A stretch of 64,000 nt of DNA from Gordonia sp. 'Campus' (GCF_022206305.1 NZ_JAKOIW010000016.1:62593-126592), one strand, 5' to 3'. Positions 26,202 to 36,274 are shown, counted from the first letter of the stretch. The notes: generated by a model from the sequence alone, not told the origin. Made by a program: numbers and translations.

Positions 26202-26387
26202 ATGGCTCAGCTGAAGATCACCCAGGTCAAGGGCACCATCGGTACCAAGAGCAACCAGCGTGACAGCCTGCGGACCCTCGGACTGAAGGGCATCCGCCAG
26301 ACCGTCACCCGCGAGGACACGCCGATCAACCGCGGCCTCATCAACGCGGTTCGTCACCTCGTGACAGTCGAAGAGGTTCAAGCATGA
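26202..26387 (+). CDS. rpmD: 50S ribosomal protein L30
   Basis: A 61-residue L30 starting [16 protein letters not shown], with [14 protein letters not shown] as the family signature. It starts 2 bp after the rpsE stop, and its TGA overlaps the rplO start as ATGA, so translation of L30 and L15 is coupled. Confidence 0.96.
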   Translation: MAQLKITQVKGTIGTKSNQRDSLRTLGLKGIRQTVTREDTPINRGLINAVRHLVTVEEVQA

Positions 26388-26824
26388 CCATCAAACTCCA
26401 TCACCTTCGCCCCGCTCCGGGGTCGAAGACCGACAAGACCCGTGTGGGTCGCGGTGAGGGGTCCAAGGGCAAGACCGCAGGTCGCGGCACCAAGGGCACC
26501 AAGGCACGTAAGAACGTGCCCGCCGGCTTCGAGGGTGGCCAGATGCCGATCCACATGCGGCTGCCGAAGCTCAAGGGCTTCACCAACCGCAACCGGATCG
26601 AGTACCAGGTCGTCAACGTGGGCGATCTCGCCCGCCTGTTCCCGCAGGGCGGCACCATCGGGGTCGACGAGCTCGTCGCTGCCGGCGCCGTTCGGAAGAA
26701 CAAGCTGGTGAAGGTTCTCGGCGACGGTGACCTGTCGGTCAAGATCGACGTCACCGCCGACAAGTTCACCGCTTCCGCCAAGGAGAAGATCGCCGCTGCC
26801 GGCGGCAGCGTCACCGAACTCTAG
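26384..26824 (+). CDS. rplO: 50S ribosomal protein L15
   Basis: A 146-residue L15. [20 protein letters not shown] and the Gly/Lys-rich [11 protein letters not shown] stretch form the extended N-terminal arm that penetrates 23S r[18 protein letters not shown] is diagnostic. A strong hairpin begins 14 bp after the stop and closes this part of the operon. Confidence 0.97.
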   Translation: MTIKLHHLRPAPGSKTDKTRVGRGEGSKGKTAGRGTKGTKARKNVPAGFEGGQMPIHMRLPKLKGFTNRNRIEYQVVNVGDLARLFPQGGTIGVDELVAAGAVRKNKLVKVLGDGDLSVKIDVTADKFTASAKEKIAAAGGSVTEL

Positions 26825-26837
26825 ACGGAACACACCG

Positions 26838-26870
26838 CGGTCGGGCGGCAGCTGAGCTGCCGCCCGACCG
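26838..26870 (+). terminator. Strong hairpin between rplO and secY
   Basis: A 16-nt sequence at 26838-26853 is the exact reverse complement of 26855-26870, giving at least 14 base pairs of nearly pure GC around a very small loop. GGGGCGTTTCGG follows, a weak T-tract. It probably ends or attenuates the rpsH-rplO transcript, so secY may have its own promoter in the about 160 bp that follow. Confidence 0.75.
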
Positions 26871-27029
26871 GGGCGTTTCGGCGTGACTGTTAGAGTCGCA
26901 GTCGTTGTCCCGCCGCATCCGCCCGAGATCGCCGCATCCCAAGATCATCGTCGATTGCCGAGCACACGGGGACCGGGTCGCCCACGACCCGGGACGTACG
27001 CCTCGCGTGGTCGTTCCTAGGAGGAGTTA

Positions 27030-28358
27030 GTGCTTTCCCCCCTCTTCGCGGCCATTCGGACGCCGGACCTGAGGAAGAAGATCCTCTTCGTTCTCGGCAT
27101 CATCATCCTGTATCGGCTGGGCGCGACGGTCCCGTCTCCGGGCGTCGACTACCAGGCCGTGCGGGCGTGTCTCGACGAGGTCTCGTCGGGTGAGTCGAGT
27201 TCGGTCTACTCCCTGATCAACCTGTTCTCCGGTGGAGCACTGCTCCAGCTCTCGGTGTTCGCGATCGGCATCATGCCGTACATCACCGCGGCCATCATCG
27301 TGCAGCTGCTCACCGTGGTCATCCCGCGGTTCGAGCAGCTCCGCAAGGAGGGCCAGGCCGGGCAGGCCAAGATGACGCAGTACACGCGCTATCTCGCCGT
27401 CGCCCTCGCGTTGCTGCAGTCGACCGGCATCGTTGCCCTCGCCGATCGTGGTCAGCTCCTCCCGCAGTCCTGTGCGACAAGCGGTGAGGTCCTGAACGAT
27501 TCGAGCATCTTCGGACTCTCCGTCATCGTGCTCGTCATGACCGCCGGCGCCTGTGTCGTCATGTGGTTCGGCGAGCTCATCACCGAGCGCGGCATCGGCA
27601 ACGGCATGTCCCTGCTGATCTTCGCCGGTATCGCCGCCCGTATCCCTGCCGAAGGTCGCACCATCCTCAGCAGCCGCGGCGGCCTCGTCTTCGCGCTCGT
27701 CTGCGTCGCCGCACTGATCATCGTCGCCGGTGTCGTGTTCATCGAGCAGGGCCAGCGCCGCATCCCGGTCCAGTACGCCAAGCGCATGGTGGGCCGCAAG
27801 ATGTACGGCGGGTCGTCGACGTACCTGCCGCTGAAGGTCAACCAGGCCGGCGTCATCCCGGTGATCTTCGCCTCGTCACTGCTGTACCTGCCGCAGCTGA
27901 TCGTCGAGCTGACGCGCAATCCCGATGGGACGCAGTCGACGTGGCAGGAGTACGTCACGCGGTACCTGACCGATCCCAGCAACGGTGTCTACATCGCCGT
28001 CTACTTCCTCATGATCATCTTCTTCACGTACTTCTACGTGGCGGTGACGTTCAATCCGGAGGAACGTGCCGACGAGATGAAGAAGTACGGTGGATTCATC
28101 CCGGGCATCAGGCCCGGGGCCCCGACCGCCGAATACCTCGGATATGTGCTCAGCCGTATCACTCTGCCGGGCTCGATCTACCTCGGTATCATCGCCGTAC
28201 TCCCGAACCTGTTCCTCGAGATCGGTAACAGCGGCAACGTCCAGAACCTGCCGTTCGGTGGTACGGCCGTGCTGATCATGGTCGGCGTGGGTCTGGACAC
28301 GATGAAACAGATCAACAGTCAGTTGATGCAACGCAAGTACGAAGGGTTCCTGAAGTGA
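27030..28358 (+). CDS. secY: Sec translocon channel subunit SecY
   Basis: A 442-residue membrane protein with ten predicted segments. [20 protein letters not shown] opens the protein, [15 protein letters not shown] is the second-segment signature and [19 protein letters not shown] the cytoplasmic loop used by SecA. It forms the protein-conducting channel with SecE and SecG. The GTG at 27030 follows a strong AGGAGG. Its stop overlaps the adk start as GTGA. Confidence 0.97.
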   Translation: MLSPLFAAIRTPDLRKKILFVLGIIILYRLGATVPSPGVDYQAVRACLDEVSSGESSSVYSLINLFSGGALLQLSVFAIGIMPYITAAIIVQLLTVVIPRFEQLRKEGQAGQAKMTQYTRYLAVALALLQSTGIVALADRGQLLPQSCATSGEVLNDSSIFGLSVIVLVMTAGACVVMWFGELITERGIGNGMSLLIFAGIAARIPAEGRTILSSRGGLVFALVCVAALIIVAGVVFIEQGQRRIPVQYAKRMVGRKMYGGSSTYLPLKVNQAGVIPVIFASSLLYLPQLIVELTRNPDGTQSTWQEYVTRYLTDPSNGVYIAVYFLMIIFFTYFYVAVTFNPEERADEMKKYGGFIPGIRPGAPTAEYLGYVLSRITLPGSIYLGIIAVLPNLFLEIGNSGNVQNLPFGGTAVLIMVGVGLDTMKQINSQLMQRKYEGFLK

Positions 28359-28909
28359 GACTTGTCATCCTCGGCCCGCCCGGAGCAGGTAAAGGCACCC
28401 AGGCGGAACTCCTGAGCGAAGCACTCGGGATTCCCCACATCTCGACCGGCGATCTCTTCCGCGCCAACATCTCCCAGGGCACCGCCGTCGGCGTGGAGGC
28501 CAAGAAGTACCTCGACGCGGGCAACCTCGTCCCCTCGGAGATCACCGTGGACATGGTGCGTGCGCGTGTGGCCGAGCCGGATGCGGCCAAGGGCTTCATC
28601 CTCGACGGGTTCCCGCGGTCGACCGAGCAGGCCGATGCGCTCAACGACATCCTGGCGAACCTCGACGCCTCGCTCGACGCGGTGCTCTCGTTCGTCGTCG
28701 ACACCGACGTGGTGGTCGAGCGCATGCTCGCGCGTGGCCGCGCCGACGACACCGAAGAGGTCATCCGCAATCGGATGGACGTCTACACCCGCGAGACCGC
28801 GCCACTGCTCGCCTACTACGGCGACCAGGTCAAGACCATCGACGCCGTCGGTGACATCCAGGGCGTTCACCAGCGCGTGCTGAGCGCACTCGGCGCCGGC
28901 GTCTCCTGA
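28355..28909 (+). CDS. adk: Adenylate kinase (short-lid type)
   Basis: A 184-residue AMP kinase. The P-loop GPPGAGKGT is at residues 7-15, AMP-site residues include [10 protein letters not shown] and [14 protein letters not shown], and the lid [15 protein letters not shown] is short, as in mycobacteria, without a zinc finger. It interconverts ATP plus AMP and 2 ADP in the cytosol. The GTG start overlaps the secY stop. Confidence 0.97.
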   Translation: MRLVILGPPGAGKGTQAELLSEALGIPHISTGDLFRANISQGTAVGVEAKKYLDAGNLVPSEITVDMVRARVAEPDAAKGFILDGFPRSTEQADALNDILANLDASLDAVLSFVVDTDVVVERMLARGRADDTEEVIRNRMDVYTRETAPLLAYYGDQVKTIDAVGDIQGVHQRVLSALGAGVS

Positions 28910-28947
28910 CACGGCGCAATCTGTCAACCGGGGAATCGCTGTAACGC

Positions 28948-29745
28948 ATGGGTTTTCGTAAGCGCAAGCGTGTCGTGCCGTTCCGCAGCGCGGGCGAGCT
29001 CGACGCCATGGCCGCAGCCGGCGCGATCGTCGGGTCCGCGCTGGTGGCGGTGCGCGACGCGGCACGGCCCGGGGTGAGCACGCTCGACCTCGACGAAGTG
29101 GCCGAGTCCGTCATCCGCGGAGCCGGCGCGGTTCCGTCGTTCAAGGGTTACCACGGGTTTCCCGGGTCCATCTGCAGCTCGGTGAACGAGGTGGTGGTCC
29201 ACGGGATCCCGTCGGCCGATGTCGTTCTCGCCGAGGGCGATCTCGTGTCCATCGACTGCGGCGCGATTCTCGACGGCTGGCACGGCGACTCGGCCTGGAC
29301 GTTCGGGGTCGGTGAGTTGTCGAGCGCCGACGCGGACCTGTCCGAGGCGACGCGGCTGTCGATGGAGGCGGGGATCGCCGCCATGGTCGACGGCGCACGC
29401 CTCACCGACATCTCGCACGCGATCGAACTGGGTACCCGAGCCGCCGAGAAGCAGTTCGGCCGGCCGTTCGGCATCGTCGACGGTTACGGCGGACACGGGA
29501 TCGGCCGCGAGATGCACATGGAGCCGTTCCTCGCGAACGAGGGTGAGCCCGGCAAGGGACCGACCCTCGTGATCGGCTCGACTCTGGCCATCGAGCCGAT
29601 GCTGACGCTCGGTACCGAGGACACCTCGGTTCTCGACGACGACTGGACCGTCGTCACCGACGACGGTTCCCGCTCCGCCCACTGGGAACACACCGTCGCG
29701 GTCACCGCGGACGGACCGCGAATCCTCACTCCGCGTCCCGCCTGA
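28948..29745 (+). CDS. map: Methionine aminopeptidase, type I
   Basis: A 265-residue metalloprotease that removes the initiator Met. Visible ligands and catalytic residues are the His in KGYHGFPGS, the Asp pair in [17 protein letters not shown], the His in [15 protein letters not shown], and the Glu residues in [10 protein letters not shown] and WEHTVAVT. It starts 38 bp after adk in the usual secY-adk-map order. A paralogue elsewhere is common in this group. Confidence 0.96.
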   Translation: MGFRKRKRVVPFRSAGELDAMAAAGAIVGSALVAVRDAARPGVSTLDLDEVAESVIRGAGAVPSFKGYHGFPGSICSSVNEVVVHGIPSADVVLAEGDLVSIDCGAILDGWHGDSAWTFGVGELSSADADLSEATRLSMEAGIAAMVDGARLTDISHAIELGTRAAEKQFGRPFGIVDGYGGHGIGREMHMEPFLANEGEPGKGPTLVIGSTLAIEPMLTLGTEDTSVLDDDWTVVTDDGSRSAHWEHTVAVTADGPRILTPRPA

Positions 29746-29827
29746 GTCCACTCCCGGTCACCGAAGGCGGGATCCGTCCCGGAAACCGGTACGAACACCG
29801 CACTCTGCAGGTTGTGTCGTCGTACCG

Positions 29828-31921
29828 TTGACCATGCGTTCTGACGTGTCGTGGCTCACCGCCGTGCGCCGACTCCCGTTCACCGCCGCCCTCGCCGTGG
29901 CCTTGGTGGTGGTGGGCGTCGCCACCGGTTCGATGTGGGGCCGGGCGAGTGACAAGTCCTGGTACCGCGAGGTGGCCTTCGGGCTGCCGGCGTTGCGCGA
30001 GGGGAAGTGGTGGACGCCGCTGAGTTCGGCGTTCGTCGAACCGGGGCCGTGGCTGTACGTGGTGGCGGTGCTCGCCGTGGTCGTCGGAATGGGCTGGGCC
30101 GAGTGGCAACTGGGCACCGTGAAGGCGGTCCTGGTGGGCCTTGCGGGCCACCTGGTCGCCTGCTTCGTCACGGTGCTGCTGCTCTGGCTCCTCTCCTCGG
30201 AGGTGACCTCGTGGCGGTGGGCGGAGGAGCTCGCCGAGTCGCGCGCGACCGGCGTCGGCGCGTTCGTCGTGTCGGCGGTCGCGGTGGCCTCGGCGACGGT
30301 GCGGTCGCCGTGGCGGTTACGTGTTCGGGTGCTCACCGGGGCGGTCGTCGCCATCGCCTTCCTCTTCCAGGGGACCCTGGCGTCAGTCGAATACGTTGTG
30401 GCAGCGGCGATCATGCTCGTCGTCGGGGAGAAGTACTTCGCGACCAACGAGCGTGGGTTCATGCCGCGCACCCGGCGCGAGGTCCGGATGCTCGGATGCG
30501 CCGCGCTTCTGGTGATCGCCGGCGCCAACCTGCTGGTCTTCCTCTTCCCCGGTAGTGGTCCCCTGGGGCCGACGGACTCCGGCGACGACTCGGTGTTCAC
30601 GATGTTGATCGGCCTGGCCGTCAACCTTCTCATCGCCGACCAGTTGCGCCGTGGCAAACGATGGGCCTGGTGGGTCGCCGTGGTGATCGGCGCGCTGAAC
30701 GTCATCGTGACCGTGCTGGCGCTGTTCCTCGTCATCTTCACCGACGTGTCGACCGAGGGTGCCGTCACCCTCGGTACCACGCTTCTCTGGGTGCTCGTGC
30801 TGGCGATCCTCATCCCGGGGCGGTTCGCGTTCGCCGTGCCATGGCGGGTGCGGCAGGTGGGCACTGTCGGTGACGACGACGATCCGGTGGAACGGGTCCG
30901 AGAACTGTTGCGCACCCACGGCGGCGGCACGATGTCGTGGATGACGACGTGGCCCGGCAACAGCTATCAGTTCACCGGGCCCGAAGGTGACCTCGGCGGT
31001 CAGGCCGTGGTGACCTACCAGAAGCACGTCGGAACCATGCTGGCGCTGGCGGATCCGGTCTGTGCGCCCGAACGGTTGCGAGACGCGGTCGGGGCCTTCG
31101 TCGACCTCGCCGAGAGTTCGGGTACGACGCCGTGTTGGTTCTCCATCGGGTCGGCCACCTCCGAGATCGTCACCGAACGCGGCTGGCTCAGCGTGCAGAT
31201 CGCCGAGGACACGATCGTCGACCTGCCGGGACTGGAGTTCAAGGGCAAACCGTGGCAACACGTGCGATCGGCGATGAACAAGGCGACCAAACAGGAAATC
31301 TCGACGCGGATGGTGTCGCTGTCCGAGGAGTCGTTCGCCGTCCGGACGCAGGTGCGTGCGATCTCGGAGGAATGGGTGGGGGACAAGGGGCTGCCCGAGA
31401 TGGGCTTCACCCTGGGCAGCGTCGAGGAGGCGATGGACCCCGCCGTGCGGGTCGCGCTTGCGGTCGACCCAGCAGGCAATGTGCACGGTGTGCTGTCGTG
31501 GCTGCCGGTGTATGCGCCCGGCGGCGAGGTGGCAGGCTGGACGCTCGACATCATGAGACGACGGACGGACGGCTTCGGGCCGGTCGTCGAATATCTCATC
31601 GCGTCGTCGGCGGTCGCCTTCAAAGACGAGGGAGCACAGTTCATCTCACTGTCGGGAGCGCCGCTGGCACGCACGGGCGAGTCGGACGCGGAACCGCTGG
31701 ACAAACTTCTCGACACCTTGGGGGCGGCCCTCGAGCCCTACTACGGATTCCGGTCGTTGCACACGTTCAAGAAAAAGTTCAATCCGCGGTACGAGCCGGT
31801 GTACCTCGCGTTCCGGGACGAATCCGACCTTCCCCGAATCGGTCTCGCGGTGTCGAGGGCGTACCTACCGGACGCGACGGCCGGCCAGCTCGTCCGCCTG
31901 GCGGCGTCAGGACACGACTGA
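29828..31921 (+). CDS. Aminoacyl-phosphatidylglycerol synthase-like membrane protein (DUF2156, rhomboid-like N-terminus)
   Basis: A 697-residue two-part protein. Residues about 15-330 hold roughly eight to nine hydrophobic segments in a rhomboid-like arrangement (LREGKWWTPLSSAFVEPG near residues 56-73). The C-terminal part (about 345-690) is a DUF2156/LPG_synthase_C tandem-GNAT domain, with PCWFSIGSATSEIV, KGKPWQHVRSAMNKA, EEWVGDKGLPEMGFTLG and GAALEPYYGFRSLHTFKKKF as landmarks shared with MprF-type enzymes. These move an aminoacyl group from tRNA onto phosphatidylglycerol and so lower surface charge. Which amino acid is used cannot be told. No lysyl-tRNA synthetase domain is fused. Its 3' end overlaps the convergent kstD-like gene by 15 bp. 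Confidence 0.8.
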   Translation: MTMRSDVSWLTAVRRLPFTAALAVALVVVGVATGSMWGRASDKSWYREVAFGLPALREGKWWTPLSSAFVEPGPWLYVVAVLAVVVGMGWAEWQLGTVKAVLVGLAGHLVACFVTVLLLWLLSSEVTSWRWAEELAESRATGVGAFVVSAVAVASATVRSPWRLRVRVLTGAVVAIAFLFQGTLASVEYVVAAAIMLVVGEKYFATNERGFMPRTRREVRMLGCAALLVIAGANLLVFLFPGSGPLGPTDSGDDSVFTMLIGLAVNLLIADQLRRGKRWAWWVAVVIGALNVIVTVLALFLVIFTDVSTEGAVTLGTTLLWVLVLAILIPGRFAFAVPWRVRQVGTVGDDDDPVERVRELLRTHGGGTMSWMTTWPGNSYQFTGPEGDLGGQAVVTYQKHVGTMLALADPVCAPERLRDAVGAFVDLAESSGTTPCWFSIGSATSEIVTERGWLSVQIAEDTIVDLPGLEFKGKPWQHVRSAMNKATKQEISTRMVSLSEESFAVRTQVRAISEEWVGDKGLPEMGFTLGSVEEAMDPAVRVALAVDPAGNVHGVLSWLPVYAPGGEVAGWTLDIMRRRTDGFGPVVEYLIASSAVAFKDEGAQFISLSGAPLARTGESDAEPLDKLLDTLGAALEPYYGFRSLHTFKKKFNPRYEPVYLAFRDESDLPRIGLAVSRAYLPDATAGQLVRLAASGHD

Positions 31922-33580
31922 CCCCGCTGAGCCGGCGGCGTGCAGTGCCGCCAGATACCCGAAGACGAGTGCCGGACCGATGGTTGCACCCGGGCCCGCG
32001 TACGTGTGGCCCATGAGCGCGGCCGAGGCATTGCCCACCGCATACAGGCCGGGAATCGGACGCCGATCCGCGGTGAGGGCCCGGGCATCCTCGTCGGTCA
32101 CGATGCCGCCCTTCGTTCCCAGATCGGCAGGAACCATCCGGGCCGCGTAGAAGGGCGGGGTGGTGAGCTCTCCGAGGCTGGGATTGGGTCGGTTGGCGGG
32201 ATCGGCGTAATACCGGTCGTAGGCGGACTCTCCCCGCCCGAAGTCGGGATCGTGCCCCGCGGAGGCAAACTGGTTGAATGTCCCGACGGTCCGGGCCAGG
32301 GCGTCCGGCGGAACCCCGATGGCCGTCGCCAACTCGGTGATCGATCCCGCCGAACTCACCGCGCCGCTGTCGAACCAGGCGGCGGGCAGCGTCGCTCGCG
32401 CCGGTTTCCCCGCGAACATGTACCGGTTTCGGTATGTCTGGTCGAAGACGAGCCAACAGGGCAGGTTGTCGGCGGGTCCCTTGCCCTGCCCGTGGTGGCC
32501 CCCGAGGATGCGATGTGTTGCCTCGACGTAGGGCAACGACTCGTTCATGAAACGCTTCCCCGAGCCGTTGACCATGATGCTGCGGGGAAGAGACCGCTCG
32601 GCGAGCGCGAACCATGGCCCCTTGGGCAAGGGGATGGACGGCGCCCACCACGCGTCGTCCATCAACGCTGTGTCTGCCCCTGCGGCCATCGCCGCCCGGA
32701 TGCCGTCGCCCGTGTTGGTGTCGGCACCGAGGGACAGTTCGGGTCCCGCGGGCGGTCGGTGGTGGCGTGCGCGCATCGTGGCGTCGTGGTCGAACCCGCC
32801 GCTCGCCAGCACGACGCCGCGTCGGGCCGTGAACGACCGACCGTCCGCGCAGACGACGCCCGCCACTCGACCGTCGACCATCGTGAGTTTTTCCGCCGCG
32901 GTCTGGAGGTGTACGGGTACGCCGGCCCGTCGCACACCCAGCATCAGCGAGCCCGCCAGTGCCCCGCCGAGGCCGAGCAGTCTGGCACCGCGAGCTCTGC
33001 CCACAGCGGTGCGAGCGCCCACCCGGAGCGCTCGCACGGGCCCCCGCCAATGTCGCGTACCGAGACTCAACCAGCGGTAGTCGGACTGCTGGACAACCAC
33101 ATTGAGTGGCGTTCGGGTGTAGAACGGCTGCAGTGTCGCGAGGTCGTCGCCGAGGCGTCGGGCGTCGAACGGCCGGGGCTCGCAGGAACGTCCGTCGGGT
33201 GAGCCGCCGGATTCCTCCGGTAGATAGTCGCTATAGCCGCGAACCCACTCCAGGTCGAGACCGGAGTTCTCGGTCAGGTGGCGTAGGGCTTCGCCGCCCC
33301 GATCGATGAACGTGTCGATACGGCGTCGGTCGACGTCGTCACCGACGATGGCGCACAGGTAGGCACGGGCGGCCTCGGCATCGGCGGGCGGGAGGTGCGC
33401 GCGCAACACATCGTTGCCGGGTATCCACACGCCTCCCCCCGACCGCGCGGTCGAACCACCCCAGAACCGCGATTTCTCCAGGATCACCGTGGAGAGCCCG
33501 TGTGTTGCTGCCGTGATGGCGGTGGCCATCCCGCCCGCGCCCGATCCCACGACGATCATGTCCACGTCTACATTGCTCAT
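31907..33580 (-). CDS. 3-ketosteroid delta1-dehydrogenase-like flavoprotein
   Basis: A 557-residue FAD enzyme. The dinucleotide-binding motif GSGAGGMA begins at residue 12, followed by GGSTARSGGGVWIP. Candidate catalytic tyrosines of KstD are present: Tyr119 in GYSDYL, a Tyr in NESLPYVEATH, and Tyr plus Gly in GHTYAGPGATIGPA near the C-terminus. The last segment also provides the second FAD-contact motif. It would introduce a C1-C2 double bond into 3-ketosteroids. The related fumarate reductase/KsdD-like desaturases are an alternative. It is divergent from a TetR gene, with operator-like repeats between. Confidence 0.82.
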   Translation of the reverse strand: MSNVDVDMIVVGSGAGGMATAITAATHGLSTVILEKSRFWGGSTARSGGGVWIPGNDVLRAHLPPADAEAARAYLCAIVGDDVDRRRIDTFIDRGGEALRHLTENSGLDLEWVRGYSDYLPEESGGSPDGRSCEPRPFDARRLGDDLATLQPFYTRTPLNVVVQQSDYRWLSLGTRHWRGPVRALRVGARTAVGRARGARLLGLGGALAGSLMLGVRRAGVPVHLQTAAEKLTMVDGRVAGVVCADGRSFTARRGVVLASGGFDHDATMRARHHRPPAGPELSLGADTNTGDGIRAAMAAGADTALMDDAWWAPSIPLPKGPWFALAERSLPRSIMVNGSGKRFMNESLPYVEATHRILGGHHGQGKGPADNLPCWLVFDQTYRNRYMFAGKPARATLPAAWFDSGAVSSAGSITELATAIGVPPDALARTVGTFNQFASAGHDPDFGRGESAYDRYYADPANRPNPSLGELTTPPFYAARMVPADLGTKGGIVTDEDARALTADRRPIPGLYAVGNASAALMGHTYAGPGATIGPALVFGYLAALHAAGSAGSVVS

Positions 33581-33589
33581 GCGTTCTCC

Positions 33590-33622
33590 TGACAGTATGA
33601 GTCCATATGACAGTAACTATCA
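33590..33622. promoter_or_regulatory. Candidate TetR operator between kstD-like and tetR genes
   Basis: TGACAGTA occurs at 33590-33597 and 33608-33615. The second copy is part of a 15-bp near-perfect palindrome, TGACAGTAACTATCA (33608-33622). The site sits 10-42 bp upstream of the kstD-like start and 23-55 bp upstream of the tetR start, so one bound regulator could control both. Confidence 0.6.
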
Positions 33623-33644
33623 CTTTGGGTCCAGGTCGCACAAG

Positions 33645-34259
33645 ATGGCATCATGGCGTGCCATGGCGTCGTCATTACGTGCGAAACAGCGGCAACGGGT
33701 GCGGCGGGACATCGACGCCGCCGCACTGGGTCTGTTCGCCGAACGTGGGTACGCGGCGGTGACGGGCGAGGAGATCGCACGCGCCGCCGGCATCTCGCCG
33801 AGCACCTACTACCGATATGTGCCGACCAAAGACGATCTGCTGCTGCGTCCGCTTCGTGCGAGCAGTGCGGCCATCGTCGCCGGGTTCGCGTCGCAGGCCG
33901 AGGAACTGGGCCTCGCCGATGCACTCATCGCGGCGGTCCGTACGCAGACGGCGGACGTCGATGCCGTGGAGATGCGGAAGTGGCGAGCGGTTGTGGCCGA
34001 CGTCCCCGAGGTCATCGCGAGGGTGGCGCTGATCGGGTCCGACGATCGAGCGAGACTGATCGGCCTGGCGGGGGAACGGATGTCGCTCGACACGGCCGTC
34101 GACTTACGCCCGGGGGTGATGGTGAGCATGGTGCTCGCCATCGTCGAGTACGCCTACCAGCGCTGGCTGACGAGCGACGACGAGACCGTCTCCCTGCTCG
34201 ACGTCATCGACTCGGCCCTGGCCGCCTCGATCCTTGCTGAGGGAGCACAAGAGGCGTGA
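33645..34259 (+). CDS. TetR-family transcriptional regulator
   Basis: A 204-residue one-domain repressor type. The N-terminal HTH reads FAERGYAAVTGEEIARAAG, then SPSTYYRYVPTKDDLL. The C-terminal ligand-binding region is not similar to a family I can name. Start candidates are ATG 33645 and ATG 33663, and no strong ribosome binding site distinguishes them. Divergent from the kstD-like gene, it most likely represses that gene in the absence of a steroid or CoA-thioester ligand, by analogy with KstR-type circuits. Confidence 0.88.
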   Translation: MASWRAMASSLRAKQRQRVRRDIDAAALGLFAERGYAAVTGEEIARAAGISPSTYYRYVPTKDDLLLRPLRASSAAIVAGFASQAEELGLADALIAAVRTQTADVDAVEMRKWRAVVADVPEVIARVALIGSDDRARLIGLAGERMSLDTAVDLRPGVMVSMVLAIVEYAYQRWLTSDDETVSLLDVIDSALAASILAEGAQEA

Positions 34260-34368
34260 CGTCACCACGGGTTCGACTGGTGCCGAAGCGTCGGTTGTGA
34301 AGGCATCGTTCACCGGAGTCGCTGCCTGAGTTCACCATCCGGTCGTCTCCTACGGCGAAACTTCGCCA

Positions 34369-35283
34369 GTGCCATCGGTCGACGAACATGTCCTGCCCGC
34401 CACCGGCAGACGCCCCTGGCGGAGCTACGGGTTGTTCCTGTTGCTCGTCGCGCCCAACCTGATCCTGCTCGCGGTCTTCACCTATCGTCCGCTCGTCGAG
34501 AACGTACGGATGTCGTTCTACGACTGGAATATCGCCCAGTCGGGGGCCACGTTCATCGGTCTGGACAACTACATCGAGTGGTTCACCCATGCCGATACGC
34601 GGGTGATCGTGTCCAACACGGTCATCTTCACCGTGGCCGCCGTTGCGGGCAGCATGATCGCGGGGTTGGGTCTGGCTCTGCTGCTCGACCGTAAGCTGCG
34701 CGGCCGCAATCTGGTGCGGTCGACGGCCTTTGCGCCGTTCGTGCTGTCCGGTGCGGCCGTCGGGATCGCCTTCCAGTTCGTCTTCGACCCCAGCTTCGGG
34801 CTGATCAACGACATGATGGGACGTCTGGGACTCGGTACCGCGCCGGACTTCTACCAGCAACCGCACTGGGCGTTGTTCATGATCACGGTGACCTACATCT
34901 GGAAGAACCTCGGGTACACGTTCGTGATCTACCTGGCGGCCCTGCAGGGCAAGCGTTCCGACCTCGACGAGGCGGCGGCGGTCGACGGTGCCGGATGGTG
35001 GACGTACTTCCGCAAGGTGTTGCTTCCACAGTTGCGTCCGACCACCTTCTTCCTGTCGATCACCGTGCTGCTCAACTCGTTACAGGTGTTCGACATCATC
35101 AACGTGATGACCCGCGGCGGGCCGCTGGGCAACGGCACCACGACGATGGTCTACCAGGTGTACGAGGAGAGCTTCGTCAACTTCCGGGCCGGTTACGGTG
35201 CCACGGTCGCAACGGTCATGTTCGTCGTCCTCCTGGTCATCACCGTCGTCCAGGTCCGCATGATGGATCGAGGTACCCGATGA
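34369..35283 (+). CDS. ugpA: ABC importer permease UgpA
   Basis: A 304-residue inner-membrane permease with six predicted segments of the MalF/UgpA type. The cytoplasmic EAA loop that docks on the ATPase is DLDEAAAVDGAGWWTYFRKV. The start used is a GTG at 34369. The order ugpA-ugpE-ugpB-ugpC equals that of the mycobacterial glycerophosphodiester importer, which fits substrate-binding protein features downstream. The stop overlaps the ugpE ATG as ATGA. Confidence 0.85.
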   Translation: MPSVDEHVLPATGRRPWRSYGLFLLLVAPNLILLAVFTYRPLVENVRMSFYDWNIAQSGATFIGLDNYIEWFTHADTRVIVSNTVIFTVAAVAGSMIAGLGLALLLDRKLRGRNLVRSTAFAPFVLSGAAVGIAFQFVFDPSFGLINDMMGRLGLGTAPDFYQQPHWALFMITVTYIWKNLGYTFVIYLAALQGKRSDLDEAAAVDGAGWWTYFRKVLLPQLRPTTFFLSITVLLNSLQVFDIINVMTRGGPLGNGTTTMVYQVYEESFVNFRAGYGATVATVMFVVLLVITVVQVRMMDRGTR

Positions 35284-36233
35284 GGCCCGTCGTCGCCGGT
35301 TCGGTTGCGAAAGCCGATGCCCCGCAGATGAGTACCGGAAAGCCATCGACTCCGACTTCGTCGGCCAGGAGGCCGGGACACCCCGACGTGCCGAGGATGC
35401 CCCCGGCCACCCGACGACGGGTGGCCGACGCCTGTGGATACGCCGCGATGGCGGTGGTGTTGGTGATCATCGCCCTGCCGCTGATCTGGATCCTGTTGGC
35501 CTCGCTGAAAGATCGCACCGAGATCTACGTGCAGCCGGCCGTCTGGTGGCCGTCGGCGTGGCGTCCCGAGAACTACTCCGAGGCCACGACGTCGGTGCCC
35601 TTCTGGACCTTTCTGCGCAACTCGGTCATCGTGACCGGAATCCTCGGCGCATCGAAGTTCGTGCTGGGCGTGCTCAGCGCCTACGGCCTGGTGTTCCTGC
35701 GGTTTCCGGGAAAGAACGTGGTGTTCGTCGTCATCATCGCGGCGCTGATGGTCCCGAACCAGATCACGGTCATCACGAACTACGCACTCGTCGCCCAACT
35801 CGGCTTCCGCAACACATTTATCGGCATCATCCTCCCGCTCGCGGGCGTCGCCTTCGGAACCTTCCTGATGCGCAACCACTTTCTCTCGCTGCCACCCGAG
35901 ATCATCGAGGCCGCACGGATGGACGGGGCCGGGCACTTCCGACTCCTCACCCGCGTCGTCCTGCCGCTGTCGATCCCGACGATGGTCGCGTTCGCGACGA
36001 TCACACTGGTCAACGAGTGGAACGAGTACCTCTGGCCGTTCCTCATGGCCGACGACTACACCGTCGCCACCCTGCCCGTCGGACTCACCCAGCTGCAGAA
36101 CAGCGACGGGCTGACCAACTGGGGTCCGGTCATGGCGGCCACCGTGCTCACGATGCTGCCCATGCTCGCCATCTTCCTGGCGTTGCAGCGACACATGATC
36201 AAGGGCCTGACGTCCGGGGCGGTCAAGGGTTGA
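35280..36233 (+). CDS. ugpE: ABC importer permease UgpE
   Basis: A 317-residue permease of the MalG/UgpE type with six membrane segments after a charged, about 50-residue cytoplasmic N-terminus. The EAA loop is EIIEAARMDGAGHFRLLTRV. The ATG at 35280 is fixed by the 4-bp overlap with ugpA; the longer frame upstream only overlaps ugpA in another frame. A tandem repeat follows in the 121 bp before ugpB. Confidence 0.87.
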   Translation: MRPVVAGSVAKADAPQMSTGKPSTPTSSARRPGHPDVPRMPPATRRRVADACGYAAMAVVLVIIALPLIWILLASLKDRTEIYVQPAVWWPSAWRPENYSEATTSVPFWTFLRNSVIVTGILGASKFVLGVLSAYGLVFLRFPGKNVVFVVIIAALMVPNQITVITNYALVAQLGFRNTFIGIILPLAGVAFGTFLMRNHFLSLPPEIIEAARMDGAGHFRLLTRVVLPLSIPTMVAFATITLVNEWNEYLWPFLMADDYTVATLPVGLTQLQNSDGLTNWGPVMAATVLTMLPMLAIFLALQRHMIKGLTSGAVKG

Positions 36234-36274
36234 CCGCGCACTGCCCGCACCCGCCGATGCCTCACGCACCTTGC

